Source: DASTFY01 sp963769115
GTDB lineage: Bacteria; Actinomycetota; Acidimicrobiia; Acidimicrobiales; Ilumatobacteraceae
NCBI GenBank assembly: GCA_963769115.1
Contig: CAVYKN010000012.1
Location: forward strand, 1 to 64,000
Direction of reading: 5' to 3'
DNA length: 64,000 nt
Positions 35,345-44,423 of this stretch are shown here, piece by piece. The notes beneath the pieces were generated by a model. The model had not been told where the DNA came from and did no database searches. It saw only the letters and a program-made list of their open reading frames with translations. Positions within the stretch are counted from its first letter, which is position 1. Every line of letters starts with the position of its first letter. The translations under genes and the position numbers were made by a program.

Positions 35345-36538
35345 ATGACCACGACCGAACCCGTTGAGGACTGGCGGTCCGACTACGACATCTTCGACCC
35401 CGGCTACATCGCCGACCCGGCGCCCCGCTGGGACGAGCTGCGGGGCTGTCCCATCGCCCACAGCGAGCGCTGGGGCGGGTCATGGCTCCCGACCCAATAC
35501 CGCGACGTCCACGCCATCGCCCACGACGTCGAGCACTTCTCGTCCACCCAGATCACCGTCGTCCCCCGCGTGGTCGTGCCCGGCACCGAGCACGTGCACG
35601 CCCCGCCGATCGACTCCGATCCGCCCGAGCACGGCTGGTCGCGCCGGCTCCTGCTGCCGGCGTTCGCACCGCGGGCGGTCGAGAAGCACGAGGCGGGCAC
35701 GCGCACGCTCTGCCGGTCGCTCATCGACCGCTTCGTCGACCGGGGCCGCGCCGACGCCGCCGTCGAGTACGCGCAGCAGATCCCGTCACGGGTCATCGCC
35801 GAGCTCATGGGCATCCCCTCCGATCGGGCCGACGACTTCACCGAGTGGGTGCGCGGCCTCCTCGAGCTGGGGCAGACGGACATCCCGCTGCGCCTGCGCT
35901 CGCGCGAGGCCCTGTTCGGCTTCCTGACCGAGATCATCGAGGACCGCCAGCGCCACCCACGAGACGACCTCATCACCGAGCTCCTCCGCAGCGAGGTCGA
36001 CGGGCAGCCGGTGCCGGTGTCGCACGTGCTCGGCACCTGCCAGCTGCTGATCATCGCCGGCATCGACACGACGTGGTCCTCGATCGGCTCCGCCCTCTGG
36101 CACCTCGCGCAGCACCCCGACGACCGCCGGCGGCTGGCCGAGGATCCCGCCATGATCCCCACCGCGGTCGAGGAGCTTCTCCGCGCCTACTCCCCCGTCA
36201 CCATGGCCCGCATCGTGCGGGAGCCGATCGAGATCGGCGGCGTGTCGATGCAACCCGGCGAGCGCGTCCTCATGTCCTTCCCGGCCGCCAACCGCGATCC
36301 CGACGCGTTCGAGGACGCCGACCAGGTCGTCATCGACCGGCAGCACAACCGCCATGTGGCGTTCGGCGTGGGCATCCACCGCTGCGCCGGCTCGAACCTG
36401 GCCCGCATGGAGATGAGGGTGGCGCTCGAGGAGTGGCTGGCCCGCATCCCCGAGTTCCGGCTGGAGGACCCGAGCCTCGTCACCTGGGCGGGTGGGCAGG
36501 TCCGCGGGCCCCGTTCCATCCCGGTGGTGTTCCCGTAG
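35345..36538 (+). CDS. Cytochrome P450 (soluble, bacterial CYP type)
   Basis: Heme monooxygenase of 397 residues without membrane anchor. Oxygen-binding I-helix IIAGIDTTWSS, ExxR in VEELLRAYSP, and the heme loop FGVGIHRCAGSNLARME with the axial Cys. Length and motifs are those of class I bacterial P450s fed by ferredoxin; no ferredoxin or reductase gene is adjacent. The substrate is unknown; it may be an oxidised lipid or terpenoid given the catabolic surroundings. Preceded by a TetR gene and convergent with azlD (20-base gap). Confidence 0.93.
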   Translation: MTTTEPVEDWRSDYDIFDPGYIADPAPRWDELRGCPIAHSERWGGSWLPTQYRDVHAIAHDVEHFSSTQITVVPRVVVPGTEHVHAPPIDSDPPEHGWSRRLLLPAFAPRAVEKHEAGTRTLCRSLIDRFVDRGRADAAVEYAQQIPSRVIAELMGIPSDRADDFTEWVRGLLELGQTDIPLRLRSREALFGFLTEIIEDRQRHPRDDLITELLRSEVDGQPVPVSHVLGTCQLLIIAGIDTTWSSIGSALWHLAQHPDDRRRLAEDPAMIPTAVEELLRAYSPVTMARIVREPIEIGGVSMQPGERVLMSFPAANRDPDAFEDADQVVIDRQHNRHVAFGVGIHRCAGSNLARMEMRVALEEWLARIPEFRLEDPSLVTWAGGQVRGPRSIPVVFP

Positions 36539-36558
36539 CGGAAGCCTGACAGCACAGG

Positions 36559-36870
36559 TCAGAACGCCAGGAGCAGGTGGACAGCCCACTGGCAGCCGAT
36601 GCCGGCGGCGACGATCGAGTACATGGGCTTGTTCCGCCACGCCAGGACGGCGCCGGCGGCGAGCGCGGCGACCACCGGGAGCACCGGCCCGCGCTCGACC
36701 ACCCGCAGGCATGACGTGACGAGAAGGGCGCTCACCGCCGCCGTGCCGGCGTGGCGGATGAGCTCGTCGACCACCGGCGGCGGCTCGAACCGGCTGCGGA
36801 GCAGCAGCGGCCCGACCCGCATCCCGTAGCTACCGAGGCCCACGGCCACGATGGCGATCCAGGCGGTCAC
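36559..36870 (-). CDS. azlD: AzlD-type branched-chain amino acid exporter small subunit
   Basis: Membrane protein of 103 residues from GTG 36870, with four hydrophobic segments, including TAWIAIVAVGLGSYGMRVGP and ALLVTSCLRV, matching AzlD. With AzlC it forms a two-component exporter for branched-chain amino acids or analogues. GTG overlaps the azlC stop by four bases. Confidence 0.85.
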   Translation of the reverse strand: MTAWIAIVAVGLGSYGMRVGPLLLRSRFEPPPVVDELIRHAGTAAVSALLVTSCLRVVERGPVLPVVAALAAGAVLAWRNKPMYSIVAAGIGCQWAVHLLLAF

Positions 36871-37619
36871 GACGCCGCCCGGGAGGCGGACCGGCCGGCG
36901 ACCGTGCCGGCGACTGTGCCGGCGGTCAGGGCGACGATGAGCCCCGAACCCGCCGGCCACGCCGCGGTCAGGACGGCCACGACACCGGTGGTGAGCACGA
37001 CGAGGGCGCCCTGCCGATCGCGCATGCGGGGAGCGACCAGCGTGAACAGGCAGAGCGGGACGGCCACGTCCAGTCCCAGGCTGCCGCCGGCGTGCGACCC
37101 GAGCAGCATCCCGAGCGTCACGAGCGCTCCCCACACGGCGGCGAGCGCCAGCGCGGCGCCGAAGAAGTGGCGGCGCTCCGCGGCCAGCGTTCCTGGCTGG
37201 CGCGCGCGCTGGTCGGCGATCAGCCATGTCGGATCGACGATGAACGGCGCGGCGGCGAAGCGGAACCACATCGGCTGGTGCCGCCACCGGCCGCCCAGCG
37301 AGGCGCTGTAGACGAGCAGCCGGGCGTTGACCAGGAGGCCCGTGAGCGCAGCGAGCAGGGCGCTACCGTCGTCGAGGGCGTTCAGCGTGGCCAGGTGCGC
37401 GCTGCCGCCGAAGATCAGCCAGGTGCCGGCCCACCCGGCCGCCGGCGAGCTGTGGGCGCCGATGACCGATCCCACGACCACGGCATAGGGGGCGAAGCCG
37501 ATCAGCAGCGGCGCGATGGCCATGGCGCCGGCGCGCAGGTCGCCCGACCCCTGGAGGCCGGGCGCCGTGCGGGTGGTCGTTCCGGTCGGCGCGCCGGCCG
37601 TGACGGTCGGCGCGCTCAT
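36867..37619 (-). CDS. azlC: AzlC-type branched-chain amino acid exporter large subunit
   Basis: 250-residue membrane protein. A Thr/Gly-rich start is followed by AGAMAIAPLLIGFAPYAVVVG, LIFGGSAHLATL and LLVNARLLVYSASLG, the core AzlC motifs, with seven to eight helices. ATG 37619 overlaps the stop of a short upstream ORF (ATGA), an unusual arrangement that may couple translation. A longer in-frame reading upstream of ATG is not supported. Confidence 0.87.
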   Translation of the reverse strand: MSAPTVTAGAPTGTTTRTAPGLQGSGDLRAGAMAIAPLLIGFAPYAVVVGSVIGAHSSPAAGWAGTWLIFGGSAHLATLNALDDGSALLAALTGLLVNARLLVYSASLGGRWRHQPMWFRFAAAPFIVDPTWLIADQRARQPGTLAAERRHFFGAALALAAVWGALVTLGMLLGSHAGGSLGLDVAVPLCLFTLVAPRMRDRQGALVVLTTGVVAVLTAAWPAGSGLIVALTAGTVAGTVAGRSASRAAS

Positions 37620-37762
37620 TGCCCGCGTGCAGGTCGGGCGCGCTTGGCCTCGCCCGGCCAGGTTCGGTTCGCACCGCGATCGCGGCGCGACGTCGGCAAT
37701 GCGTGCCACCGGCACGCCGATGCCGCCCACAAGCCGCTGCCGTTGAAAAGTTGCTCGATCAT
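37616..37762 (-). CDS. Possible 48-residue small ORF translationally coupled to azlC
   Basis: ATG 37762 to TGA 37616: starts MIEQLFNGSGLWAASACRWH, then becomes Arg-rich and hydrophilic. GAGGAG lies 7 bases before the ATG, the best ribosome site in the region, while azlC itself has none of note. The stop overlaps the azlC start as ATGA. This layout fits a leader peptide or small partner that drives azlC translation. An upstream in-frame ATG at 37780 has no ribosome site. No family recognised; codon quality in the second half is weak. Confidence 0.35.
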   Translation of the reverse strand: MIEQLFNGSGLWAASACRWHALPTSRRDRGANRTWPGEAKRARPARGQ

Positions 37763-37961
37763 CTGGGTCTCCTCGTTCATGTGTGGGGGATGGTCATCCG
37801 GTCGGCTTCCCCGGACCTTCCCGGGCGCCCCCGGGACATCTCCCATGGTCCGGCACCGGGGGGATCGAGGCTTGGAGAGGGCGTGGAGATCACGTGATGA
37901 CCTGCTGCTCGCACCTGAAGGAGAGAAGGTCGGGAGAAGGCGGGCTCCGTACGTTCCGGGC
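37763..37961. other. Intergenic region between azlCD and the ABC transporter, with palindromes
   Basis: About 200 bases without a clear gene. Contains TCCCGGG-CGCC-CCCGGGA (37819-37836, 7-base stem) and the perfect palindrome ATCACGTGAT (37889-37898), candidates for a hairpin and an operator. Must hold divergent promoters for the small ORF/azlCD and the ABC gene; no convincing sigma boxes were picked out. GGAG-rich tracts precede the ABC start. Confidence 0.35.
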
Positions 37962-39245
37962 ATGACTGCCGTCGATGTCCGCCCCATCCCATCCCCCGCC
38001 CCGCGCCCGCGCGGCGTCTGCATCGAGACCGAAGCCGTGAGCCGGGTGCTGCGGAACGGGAACACGATCCTCAGCAGCGTGTCGGTCGCCATCGAACCGG
38101 GCCGGCTCGTCGCCGTCATCGGCGCCAGCGGCTCGGGCAAGACGACCCTGCTGGAGACCTTGGCCGGCCTCCGCGCTCCGAGCTCAGGACGGGTGCTGCT
38201 GGACGGACGGGACGTGCACGCCGACCGTGAGCAGCTCCGCGGCACGATCGGCTACGTCCCCCAGGACGACATCATCCACCGGGACCTGGCCGTACGGGCG
38301 ACCATCCGGCACGCGGCGCGGCTCCGGCTGCCCGGGCTCGACGGCGCGGCTCTCGACGAGCGGGTCGACCACACCATCGACGCGCTGGGACTGACCGATC
38401 GGGCGTCCACGGCCGTCGGACGCCTGAGTGGCGGCCAGCGCAAGCGGGTCAGCATCGCCGTGGAGCTCCTGACGGGGCCCCGGGCCTTCTTCCTCGACGA
38501 ACCGACGTCCGGACTCGATCCCGGCACGGCGCGGGCCCTCATCGACTCGTTGCGGAGCCTCACCGCGAACGGCTCGACCGTGACCATGACGACCCACAGC
38601 CCTGACGACGTGACGCAGTGCGACGAGGTGATCGTCCTCGGATCCGGGGGCTGGGTCGCCTTCCAGGGGCGGCCCGACGACGCGCTCGACCACTTCGGCG
38701 TGACGTCCCTCGCCGACGTCTACCGGGTGCTCGGCGAGATGCCGAAGCCGGCCTCGGCGTCGTCGTCCACGAACGGTCCGGGCACCCGTTGCCAGCTGCC
38801 GGCCGACGTACCGCCTCGGTCCCGCACACCCCGTCGCGCCCGCCAGCAGTGGATGGTCCTCTGCCGTCGCAACGTCGAGGTGCTGGCCCGCAACCGCCTG
38901 ACCCTCGCCATCATGCTGGGCGCACCGGTCCTGGTCATCGGCATGTTCGTGATCCTCTTCCGCCCCGGAGCGTTCGATCCGCAGGGCGATCCGCTGGCCG
39001 CCGTGGGCACCACCTACTGGCTCGCCTTCGCAGCCTTCTTCTTCGGCCTCACCTACGGCCTGCTGCAGATCACCACGGAGATGGCGGTCGTGCGCCGCGA
39101 GCGCCACGTGGGCGTCGGCGTCGTGCCGTACCTGCTGGCCAAGATGGCCGTGCTGCTACCGGCAGGCCAGCGTCGCCTCGTCCGCATCCTGGACGTCGTC
39201 GATGGCCAGCACCGCACTCCTGGTCGCCGGGGCCAGCCGCAGTAG
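37962..39245 (+). CDS. ABC-2/ABCG-type half transporter, 3' end replaced (truncated)
   Basis: ATPase domain fused to a membrane domain. Walker A GASGSGKTT near residue 58, PQDDIIHRDLAV, signature LSGGQRKRVSIAVEL, Walker B AFFLDEPTSGLD and switch TTHSPDD are intact, followed by a linker and the first membrane helices (NRLTLAIMLGAPVLVIGMFV, LAFAAFFFGLTYGLLQI). Similarity to the family stops at LLAKMAVLLPA near base 39160; the last 28 residues (GQRRLVRILDVVDG onward) are the reverse complement of another gene. At least four membrane helices are therefore missing. Either a real rearrangement or an assembly chimera. Starts with ATG 37962. Confidence 0.8.
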   Translation: MTAVDVRPIPSPAPRPRGVCIETEAVSRVLRNGNTILSSVSVAIEPGRLVAVIGASGSGKTTLLETLAGLRAPSSGRVLLDGRDVHADREQLRGTIGYVPQDDIIHRDLAVRATIRHAARLRLPGLDGAALDERVDHTIDALGLTDRASTAVGRLSGGQRKRVSIAVELLTGPRAFFLDEPTSGLDPGTARALIDSLRSLTANGSTVTMTTHSPDDVTQCDEVIVLGSGGWVAFQGRPDDALDHFGVTSLADVYRVLGEMPKPASASSSTNGPGTRCQLPADVPPRSRTPRRARQQWMVLCRRNVEVLARNRLTLAIMLGAPVLVIGMFVILFRPGAFDPQGDPLAAVGTTYWLAFAAFFFGLTYGLLQITTEMAVVRRERHVGVGVVPYLLAKMAVLLPAGQRRLVRILDVVDGQHRTPGRRGQPQ

Positions 39246-40313
39246 CTCGCCCACGGCCACAAAGAGGCGTTGATGGGTGTTCCTGCCGGACCACGTCGCC
39301 TCGACCCCCGCCAGGACCCGGTCGATCTCCTGCCGGTAGAGATCGGTCAACCCCTCCAGCAATGCTGGTTGGCGACGGCAGAGGTCGGCGACCGCGTCGA
39401 GCAGCGGCGAGTACCCCCCCCCCTTCACCCACCCCCGGTCCGCGACCGAGACCCACCCCCCGCTCGTGGCAGCCCCGCCCGTCATCCGCCCCAGGCCTGC
39501 GCGCCTCCCTCTCCCCCCCCCGCCCCCGCCGCTCTCCGTGCCCGCCCTCGCGCCGGCTGCCCTCCCCATCGCCCTCGCCCCCCCCACCCTCCCGCCCGCC
39601 CGACCGGCGATCGCCCCCCCCCGGCTGTCCGCTCTCCTTCCTTCGGCGGCGGCCGCGTCCGGCGCTGGCCGCCCCACCCCGCCGGCGGCAGCGCTCGCCC
39701 TCCCGTGTCCGCCCCGCGCGGTCGACCGGCTCAGCGCGCTGTAGCGGCGACCCGCGGCCACGAACTGCTCCATCTGCTCCAGTTGCCCCCGCCCGCCCCC
39801 CTCCGCGACCGCCGCCTCCCCCCCCCCCTCCCCCCCAGCGGCGTCGACCGATCGACAACCGCCAAGCCGCGCTCCGCATGCTGGCCCTCAGCCCTGTCCG
39901 CTCACGTCCCGCCGGCCGGCACCCCGCCCCTGCCGGCCACCCCAGCCCGCCGTCCTCCCCGTGTCTGTCGATTCCATCCGCTCCCCGCGGCCCGATCGAA
40001 TGCGTGCGACGGACACGTCGATGTCCGGGAAGAGCTGCACCACCTCACCACCGAGCACGATGGTTCCCGGATGACCTGTGACCTTGCGGGCGTAGTGGGC
40101 GGCCTTGTGCAACTTGGCCGCCGCGGTGTCCATGGGGTCGTCCGGCCAGACGAGGTCGAGGACCTGCTCGCGGTGGAGCCGTCGCTCCGGTCGCAGGGCG
40201 AGGAGCTTGACGAGCGTGGCGGCCTGCTTCCGCGTCCACGCCCGTGCGGGCACCAGCTCTCCGGACACGGTTACATCGAAACCGCCGAGCAGCTCCATGC
40301 GTATCGATGTCAT
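39160..40313 (-). pseudogene. Broken SARP/AfsR-type transcriptional activator with ATPase part
   Basis: ATG 40313 begins MTSIRMELLGGFDVTVSG, a winged-helix OmpR-like domain of SARP regulators, with VKLLALRPERRLHREQVLDL and DTAAAKLHKAAHYAR. Past about 40010 the reading is lost in a C-tract-rich stretch. Traces resume near 39770 (EQFVAAGRRYSAL, as in bacterial transcriptional activator domains) and near 39400-39170 with YRQEIDRVLAGVEAT and a Walker-B-like VLAIDDVQDADEATLA. The gene is then cut at about 39165 where the ABC gene begins on the other strand. Normal relatives are about 1000 residues, so the ATPase core and C-terminus are missing. Confidence 0.65.
39405..39990. other. Strand-biased C-tract region inside the broken regulator
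   Basis: The plus strand is unusually C-rich and G-poor, with repeated runs of 6 to 10 C (around 39416, 39512, 39578, 39614, 39790, 39818 and 39832). Neighbouring genes are GC-rich but strand-balanced. The reading frames of the regulator disintegrate precisely here. Looks like low-quality consensus or degenerated sequence rather than a functional element. Confidence 0.5.
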
Positions 40314-40469
40314 GACCCCACGCCGCCGTCGCCGCCCGCGGGCACCCTCACCACGTCCTGCACGGGCACGATCGTCGTGTACGCCCGGTGTGCCGGTGCG
40401 CGGGGAAGGACCGGAGAAGGTCCCGTCCGTACCGTCGTCTCATCTGAGCCACCCCCACGGGAGCCGACC

Positions 40470-41253
40470 ATGATGCCCCTGATCCACCCGCAGCGATGGT
40501 CCCTGGACACCGGTGATCCCACCGCGGAGCTGGGCACCGTCCTCGGCGTGTGGGCCCACCCCGACGACGAGGCCTACCTCTCGGCCGGCCTCATGGCGCT
40601 GGCCCGCCGCCACGGCCGACGGGTGGTCGTCGTCACGGCGACCGCCGGCGAGCACGGCACCGACGACCCCGTCTGCTGGCCACCGGCCCGACTTGCCCGC
40701 CGCCGCCGCAAGGAGATGGCGGCCAGCCTGGCCGCCATCGGCGTGGACGAGCACCATTGGCTGGGGTACGGCGACGGCGCGTGCGCGCGATGCCGACGAG
40801 AGCGAGGCCGTCGCCACGATCGGCGAGATCATCGACGCCGTCCAGCCCCACACGATCGTGACCTTCGGGCCCGACGGCATGACCGGCCATCCCGACCATC
40901 GCGCGGTGTCGGCGTGGACGACTGCGGCCTGGGCGTCCTGCCGCCGCCGCTACCCCGGAGCCCGGCTCTGGTACGCCACACTGCTCCCCTCGTTCCACCA
41001 GGAGTGGGGCAGCCTCAACGACGCCGTCGGCATCTTCCCCGCCGAGGCCACGCCGCCGGAGACACCCGAGGACGAGGCCGCGGCCATCGTCCATTGCGAC
41101 GGTTGGCTGGCCCGCCGCAAGGCCGCCGCGCTGCGGGCTCACGCCAGCCAGGTCCGGCCGCTCATCGAGGCCGTCGGTGAGGACGTGTACGACCGTTGGT
41201 GGGCGGTGGAGGCCTTCGTCGACGCGGCTCACGTCCCCGCGGGCATGTCGTAG
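40470..41253 (+). CDS. PIG-L/LmbE-family deacetylase (apparent frameshift near 40790)
   Basis: Zinc deacetylase of the family that includes MshB and mycothiol conjugate amidase; acts on N-acetylglucosamine-type groups. The zinc motif VWAHPDDEAYLS is at residues 27-38 and the second motif TGHPDHRAVSAW lies after the break. The frame from ATG 40470 runs to GYGDGAC and the frame from DADESEAVATIGEI continues to the stop; one extra base near 40790 separates them (total 3n+1). Corrected length 260 residues, as expected. The substrate is not clear; a mycothiol-related role is one possibility. Confidence 0.85.
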
Positions 41254-41393
41254 AGACTTCGACGCGGGCAGATCCGCCTGACGATCCGCGCCGAACGGTG
41301 GAGACCGACACCGTCGTAGGAGGTTCCACCATTCGACGTCGATTCGCCGGGCGAGCCGGTCGCCGAACCGGGTGTGACGCACGGCGGGCGGGG

Positions 41394-41416
41394 GAAGCTT
41401 GCAGGCGGCAAGCTTC
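41394..41416. promoter_or_regulatory. Inverted repeat upstream of the DHA2 exporter
   Basis: GAAGCTTGC (41394-41402), loop AGGCG, GCAAGCTTC (41408-41416): a perfect 9-base stem 19 bases before the exporter start, containing two HindIII-like AAGCTT sites in GC-rich DNA. It could be an operator or an mRNA hairpin in the leader. Nothing else of note lies in the 181-base gap. Confidence 0.45.
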
Positions 41417-41434
41417 GGTCCTACCCTCGCCTCG

Positions 41435-43008
41435 ATGCGCGTCTCGGAGCGGGTACAGGCCGAGGCCGAGCGGCGGCGCTGGCTCATCCTCGCCGTCCTG
41501 TGCTTCAGCCTGCTCGTCATCGTCCTCGACAACTCGATCCTCAACGTGGCCCTGCCGGCCATCGTGCGGGAGCTCGACGCCACCAACACCCAGCTGCAGT
41601 GGATCGTCGACAGCTACACGCTCGTGTTCGCCGGGCTGCTGCTGACCGCCGGCAGCCTCGGTGACCGGTTCGGCCGCCGCCCGGCGCTGCAGGTCGGCTT
41701 CCTGATCTTCGGGCTGGGCTCGCTGGCGTCCGCGCTGGCCGACTCACCGCAGACGCTGATCCTCAGCCGGGCCTCGATGGGCGTGGGCGGGGCCTTCATC
41801 ATGCCGGCCACCCTTTCCATCATCACCAACGTCTTCCCCGACCGCGAGCGGGGCAAGGCCATCGGTGTGTGGGCGGCCACCGCCGGCCTCGCCGCCGCGC
41901 TCGGCCCGCTGGCGGGAGGGTTCCTCCTGGAGCACTTCTACTGGGGCTCGGTGTTCCTCGTGAACCTGCCCATCGTGCTCGTCGGGCTGATCGCCGGCGT
42001 CTTTCTCATCCCGGACTCCAAGGACCCTGCGGCGCCGCGGCTGGATCCGCTCGGAGCGGTCCTCTCGATCACCGGGCTCGGCGCCCTGCTGTTCGCCATC
42101 ATCGAGGCTCCGCGCCACGGCTGGAGCGATCCGATGACGCTCGGCGTCTTCGCGATCGCGGCGATCCTCCTCCTGGCCTTCGCCTGGTGGGAGCTGCATT
42201 GCGACCACCCGATGCTCGACTTCGGGTTCTTCCGCAACCCCCGGTTCAGCGCGGCGAGCGCCGGCATCACCCTCACGTTCTTCGCCATGTTCGGCTCGGT
42301 CTTCATCTACACCCAATACCTGCAGTTCGTTCTGGGGTACTCCCCGCTGCAGTCAGGCGTGCGGCTGCTGGCCATCGCGCTGCCGATGATGATCGTGGCC
42401 CCGCTGTCGCCTCGGTTCGTGCACCGCTTCGGCACCAAGCTGGTGGTGGCCGCCGGCATGGCCCTCACCACGTTGGGCCTGCTGCTCATGTCGTTCGTGT
42501 CCGCCGACACGTCGTACCCGCAACTGGCTTGGCGGATGGTCGTGATGGCCTGCGGCCTGGCGCTCACGATGGCCCCGGCCACCGAGTCGATCATGGGGTC
42601 CTTGCCGCTGGCCAAGGCCGGTGTGGGCTCCGCCGTCAACGACACGACCCGCCAGGTCGGTGGTGCGCTGGGCGTCGCCGTCCTCGGCAGCGTCTTCACC
42701 TCCATCTACGGCTCGCGCGTCATCGACTCCCTTTCCGCGAGCGACATCCCGGCGAGCGCGGTCGACGCCGCGCAGGACTCGGTCGGCGGTGCGCTGCAGG
42801 TGGCTTCGTCCGTCGGTGGCGCGGCCGGGGACCTGATCACGCAGGCGGCCCGGTCGGCCTTCATGGACGGCCTGCGCACGGCCTCGCCGCGGGCGCGCTG
42901 GTGACCTTGATCGGCGTCTTCGTCATCCTGCGCTGGCTGCCGGCGCGAGCCCGCCCGCGGGACGTCGAGCGTCAGGCCGAGGAGTTCGCCACCGAGCACG
43001 GTCACTGA
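41435..43008 (+). CDS. MFS drug exporter, DHA2 (EmrB/QacA) family (apparent frameshift near 42885)
   Basis: Proton-coupled exporter with 14 predicted helices, about 524 residues when corrected. Start region RRRWLILAVLCFSLLVIVLDNSILNVALPAI contains the motif-D1-like LDNSILNVALP; motif A is GSLGDRFGRRPALQVG, motif C is GLAAALGPLAGGFL. The main frame hits TGA at 42902, while another frame supplies the last helix (ALVTLIGVFVILRWLPARA) and tail. One missing base near 42885 accounts for it (total 3n+2). Substrate unknown. No regulator gene is adjacent, but an inverted repeat lies upstream. Confidence 0.88.
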
Positions 43009-43053
43009 TCGCGCGCCTCGGCGCTGCTCGCCCTCCGAGCCGCGTAAGGGGGC

Positions 43054-44205
43054 TCAGTACAGGAACATGGGCTTGCCGTCGACGTGGCGGATCTTGGGAC
43101 GGTAGGCGGCCACGTCGTACAGGGCGTCGACGTCCACCCGCTTCACCCCTTGTCTGGTCACGCCGAGCGGCACGTTGAGGTAGTTGCCCATGCGCAGGGC
43201 CACCAGCCGGCCGGACAAGCCCTCCAGCAGCAGGTCGGCGGCCATCACGCCGTAGTTGACGGCGACCATGAGGTCGAGCGAGTCGGGGTTGCCCGAACGC
43301 ATCAGGTAGCCGAGGTGCTGGACGATGATGCCCTCGCCGGTCCGCTCTCGGATCAGCTCACCGGTGAGCTCGCCGATGCCGCCCAGCTTCTGGTGTCCAT
43401 ACGCGTCGGCCTCGCCGCGCAGGGCCATCTCGCCACCGACGACGCTCGCGCCCTCGGAGATCGTCATCATGGCGTAGCCGCTGGGGTTGGCCCGCTTGTC
43501 CTCCATCAGCAGGTCGGTCAACCGGTCGATGTCGAACGGAACCTCGGAGATGACCGCCCGGTCCACACCCGACAGATAGGCGGACACCAACGACGTCTCG
43601 CCGCTGTAGCGGCCGAACACCTCGACCACCGCCAACCGCTCGTGCGACCCCGCGCTCGTACGGAGCTGGTGGATGAAGTTGACCGTGCGCGTGACCGCGG
43701 TGGAGAAGCCGATGCAGTAGTCGGTGCCGTGGACGTCGTTGTCCATGGTCTTGGGGATGGCCACGACCGGGAACCCCTCGTCCGAGAGGCGCAGCGCGAA
43801 CGACAGCGTGTCGTCGCCGCCGATGGGGACGAGGGCGTCGATGCCGAGGCGCTCGAGCACGGAGAGGCAGTGCTTGGTCAGGTCGTGCGGGCCCTCCCCC
43901 TCGACGAGACCGGACAGGAACGGCGGGACCTCGGACGCTCGCACGCGCGCAGGATTGGTGCGCGAGCTGTGCAGGACCGTGCCGCCGCTGCGGTCGATGG
44001 TGCGCACGGAGCTCGGGTCCAGCGCCATCGTGCAGGCGGTCACGGACTGGGGATCGTCAGGGTTGCACTCCAGCAGCCCCGCCCACCCGCGCCGCAGCCC
44101 GACCGCCGAATGCCCCTCGGCGGTCACCCTCATGACGACGGCCTTGATGCTGGCGTTGAGCCCGGGGACGTCACCGCCTCCGGTCAGGACCCCAACTCGC
44201 ATCAT
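43054..44205 (-). CDS. pfp: 6-phosphofructokinase, pyrophosphate-dependent type by motif
   Basis: Phosphorylates fructose 6-phosphate in glycolysis. 383 residues starting MMRVGVLTGGGDVPGLN. The phosphoryl-donor residues are GGDDT (near residue 130) and IPKTMDNDVHG. ATP-type enzymes have GGDGS and PGTIDND; Asp after GGD together with Lys in PKT is the established signature of pyrophosphate use. Substrate residues IGFSTAVTRT and VEVFGRYSG are present. Use of pyrophosphate would make the step reversible and serve gluconeogenesis too. Donor choice is predicted, not shown. Confidence 0.88.
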   Translation of the reverse strand: MMRVGVLTGGGDVPGLNASIKAVVMRVTAEGHSAVGLRRGWAGLLECNPDDPQSVTACTMALDPSSVRTIDRSGGTVLHSSRTNPARVRASEVPPFLSGLVEGEGPHDLTKHCLSVLERLGIDALVPIGGDDTLSFALRLSDEGFPVVAIPKTMDNDVHGTDYCIGFSTAVTRTVNFIHQLRTSAGSHERLAVVEVFGRYSGETSLVSAYLSGVDRAVISEVPFDIDRLTDLLMEDKRANPSGYAMMTISEGASVVGGEMALRGEADAYGHQKLGGIGELTGELIRERTGEGIIVQHLGYLMRSGNPDSLDLMVAVNYGVMAADLLLEGLSGRLVALRMGNYLNVPLGVTRQGVKRVDVDALYDVAAYRPKIRHVDGKPMFLY

Positions 44206-44259
44206 GCCTCCCTGCTTCGGCCTGTGGTCGATCGTGCCAGCGTTCGGTGGTGCCCCCCA

Positions 44260-44397
44260 TCATGGTGCCCGCCGGCCGACCCCCAGCGCGTACTCGACGA
44301 GCTCACCCAGCAGGAACGACCGTCCCCGCTCGAGATCGCGGGCGAAGGCGGCAGGATCGAGCCGGGTCCGGGCGCCCTCGAGCAGCGCGTCGATCAC
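44260..44397 (-). pseudogene. Possible C-terminal remnant of a LuxR/SARP-type regulator
   Basis: Open minus-strand frame (GTG 44397 to TGA 44260, open to about 44425) reading VIDALLEGARTRLDPAAFAR, then a GRSFLLGELVEYALG end. The F-x-x-x-x-x-x-GR-x-L-x-x-x-E-x-V-x-x-A-L pattern resembles the last 30 residues of TPR-containing LuxR or SARP regulators. Too short to be functional, with no ribosome site. Faces the peroxiredoxin remnant at 44424. Confidence 0.35.
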
Positions 44398-44423
44398 CGC
44401 CTGCTCGTCGGCGGAGGCGTGGG

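Noticed and set aside
38184..39107. A 307-codon minus-strand frame
   Set aside because: Antisense to the ABC transporter ATPase, which has all ABC motifs.
39270..40469. Long plus-strand frame leading into the PIG-L gene
   Set aside because: The part before ATG 40470 is proline-rich shadow sequence over the broken regulator; family similarity starts only at the ATG.
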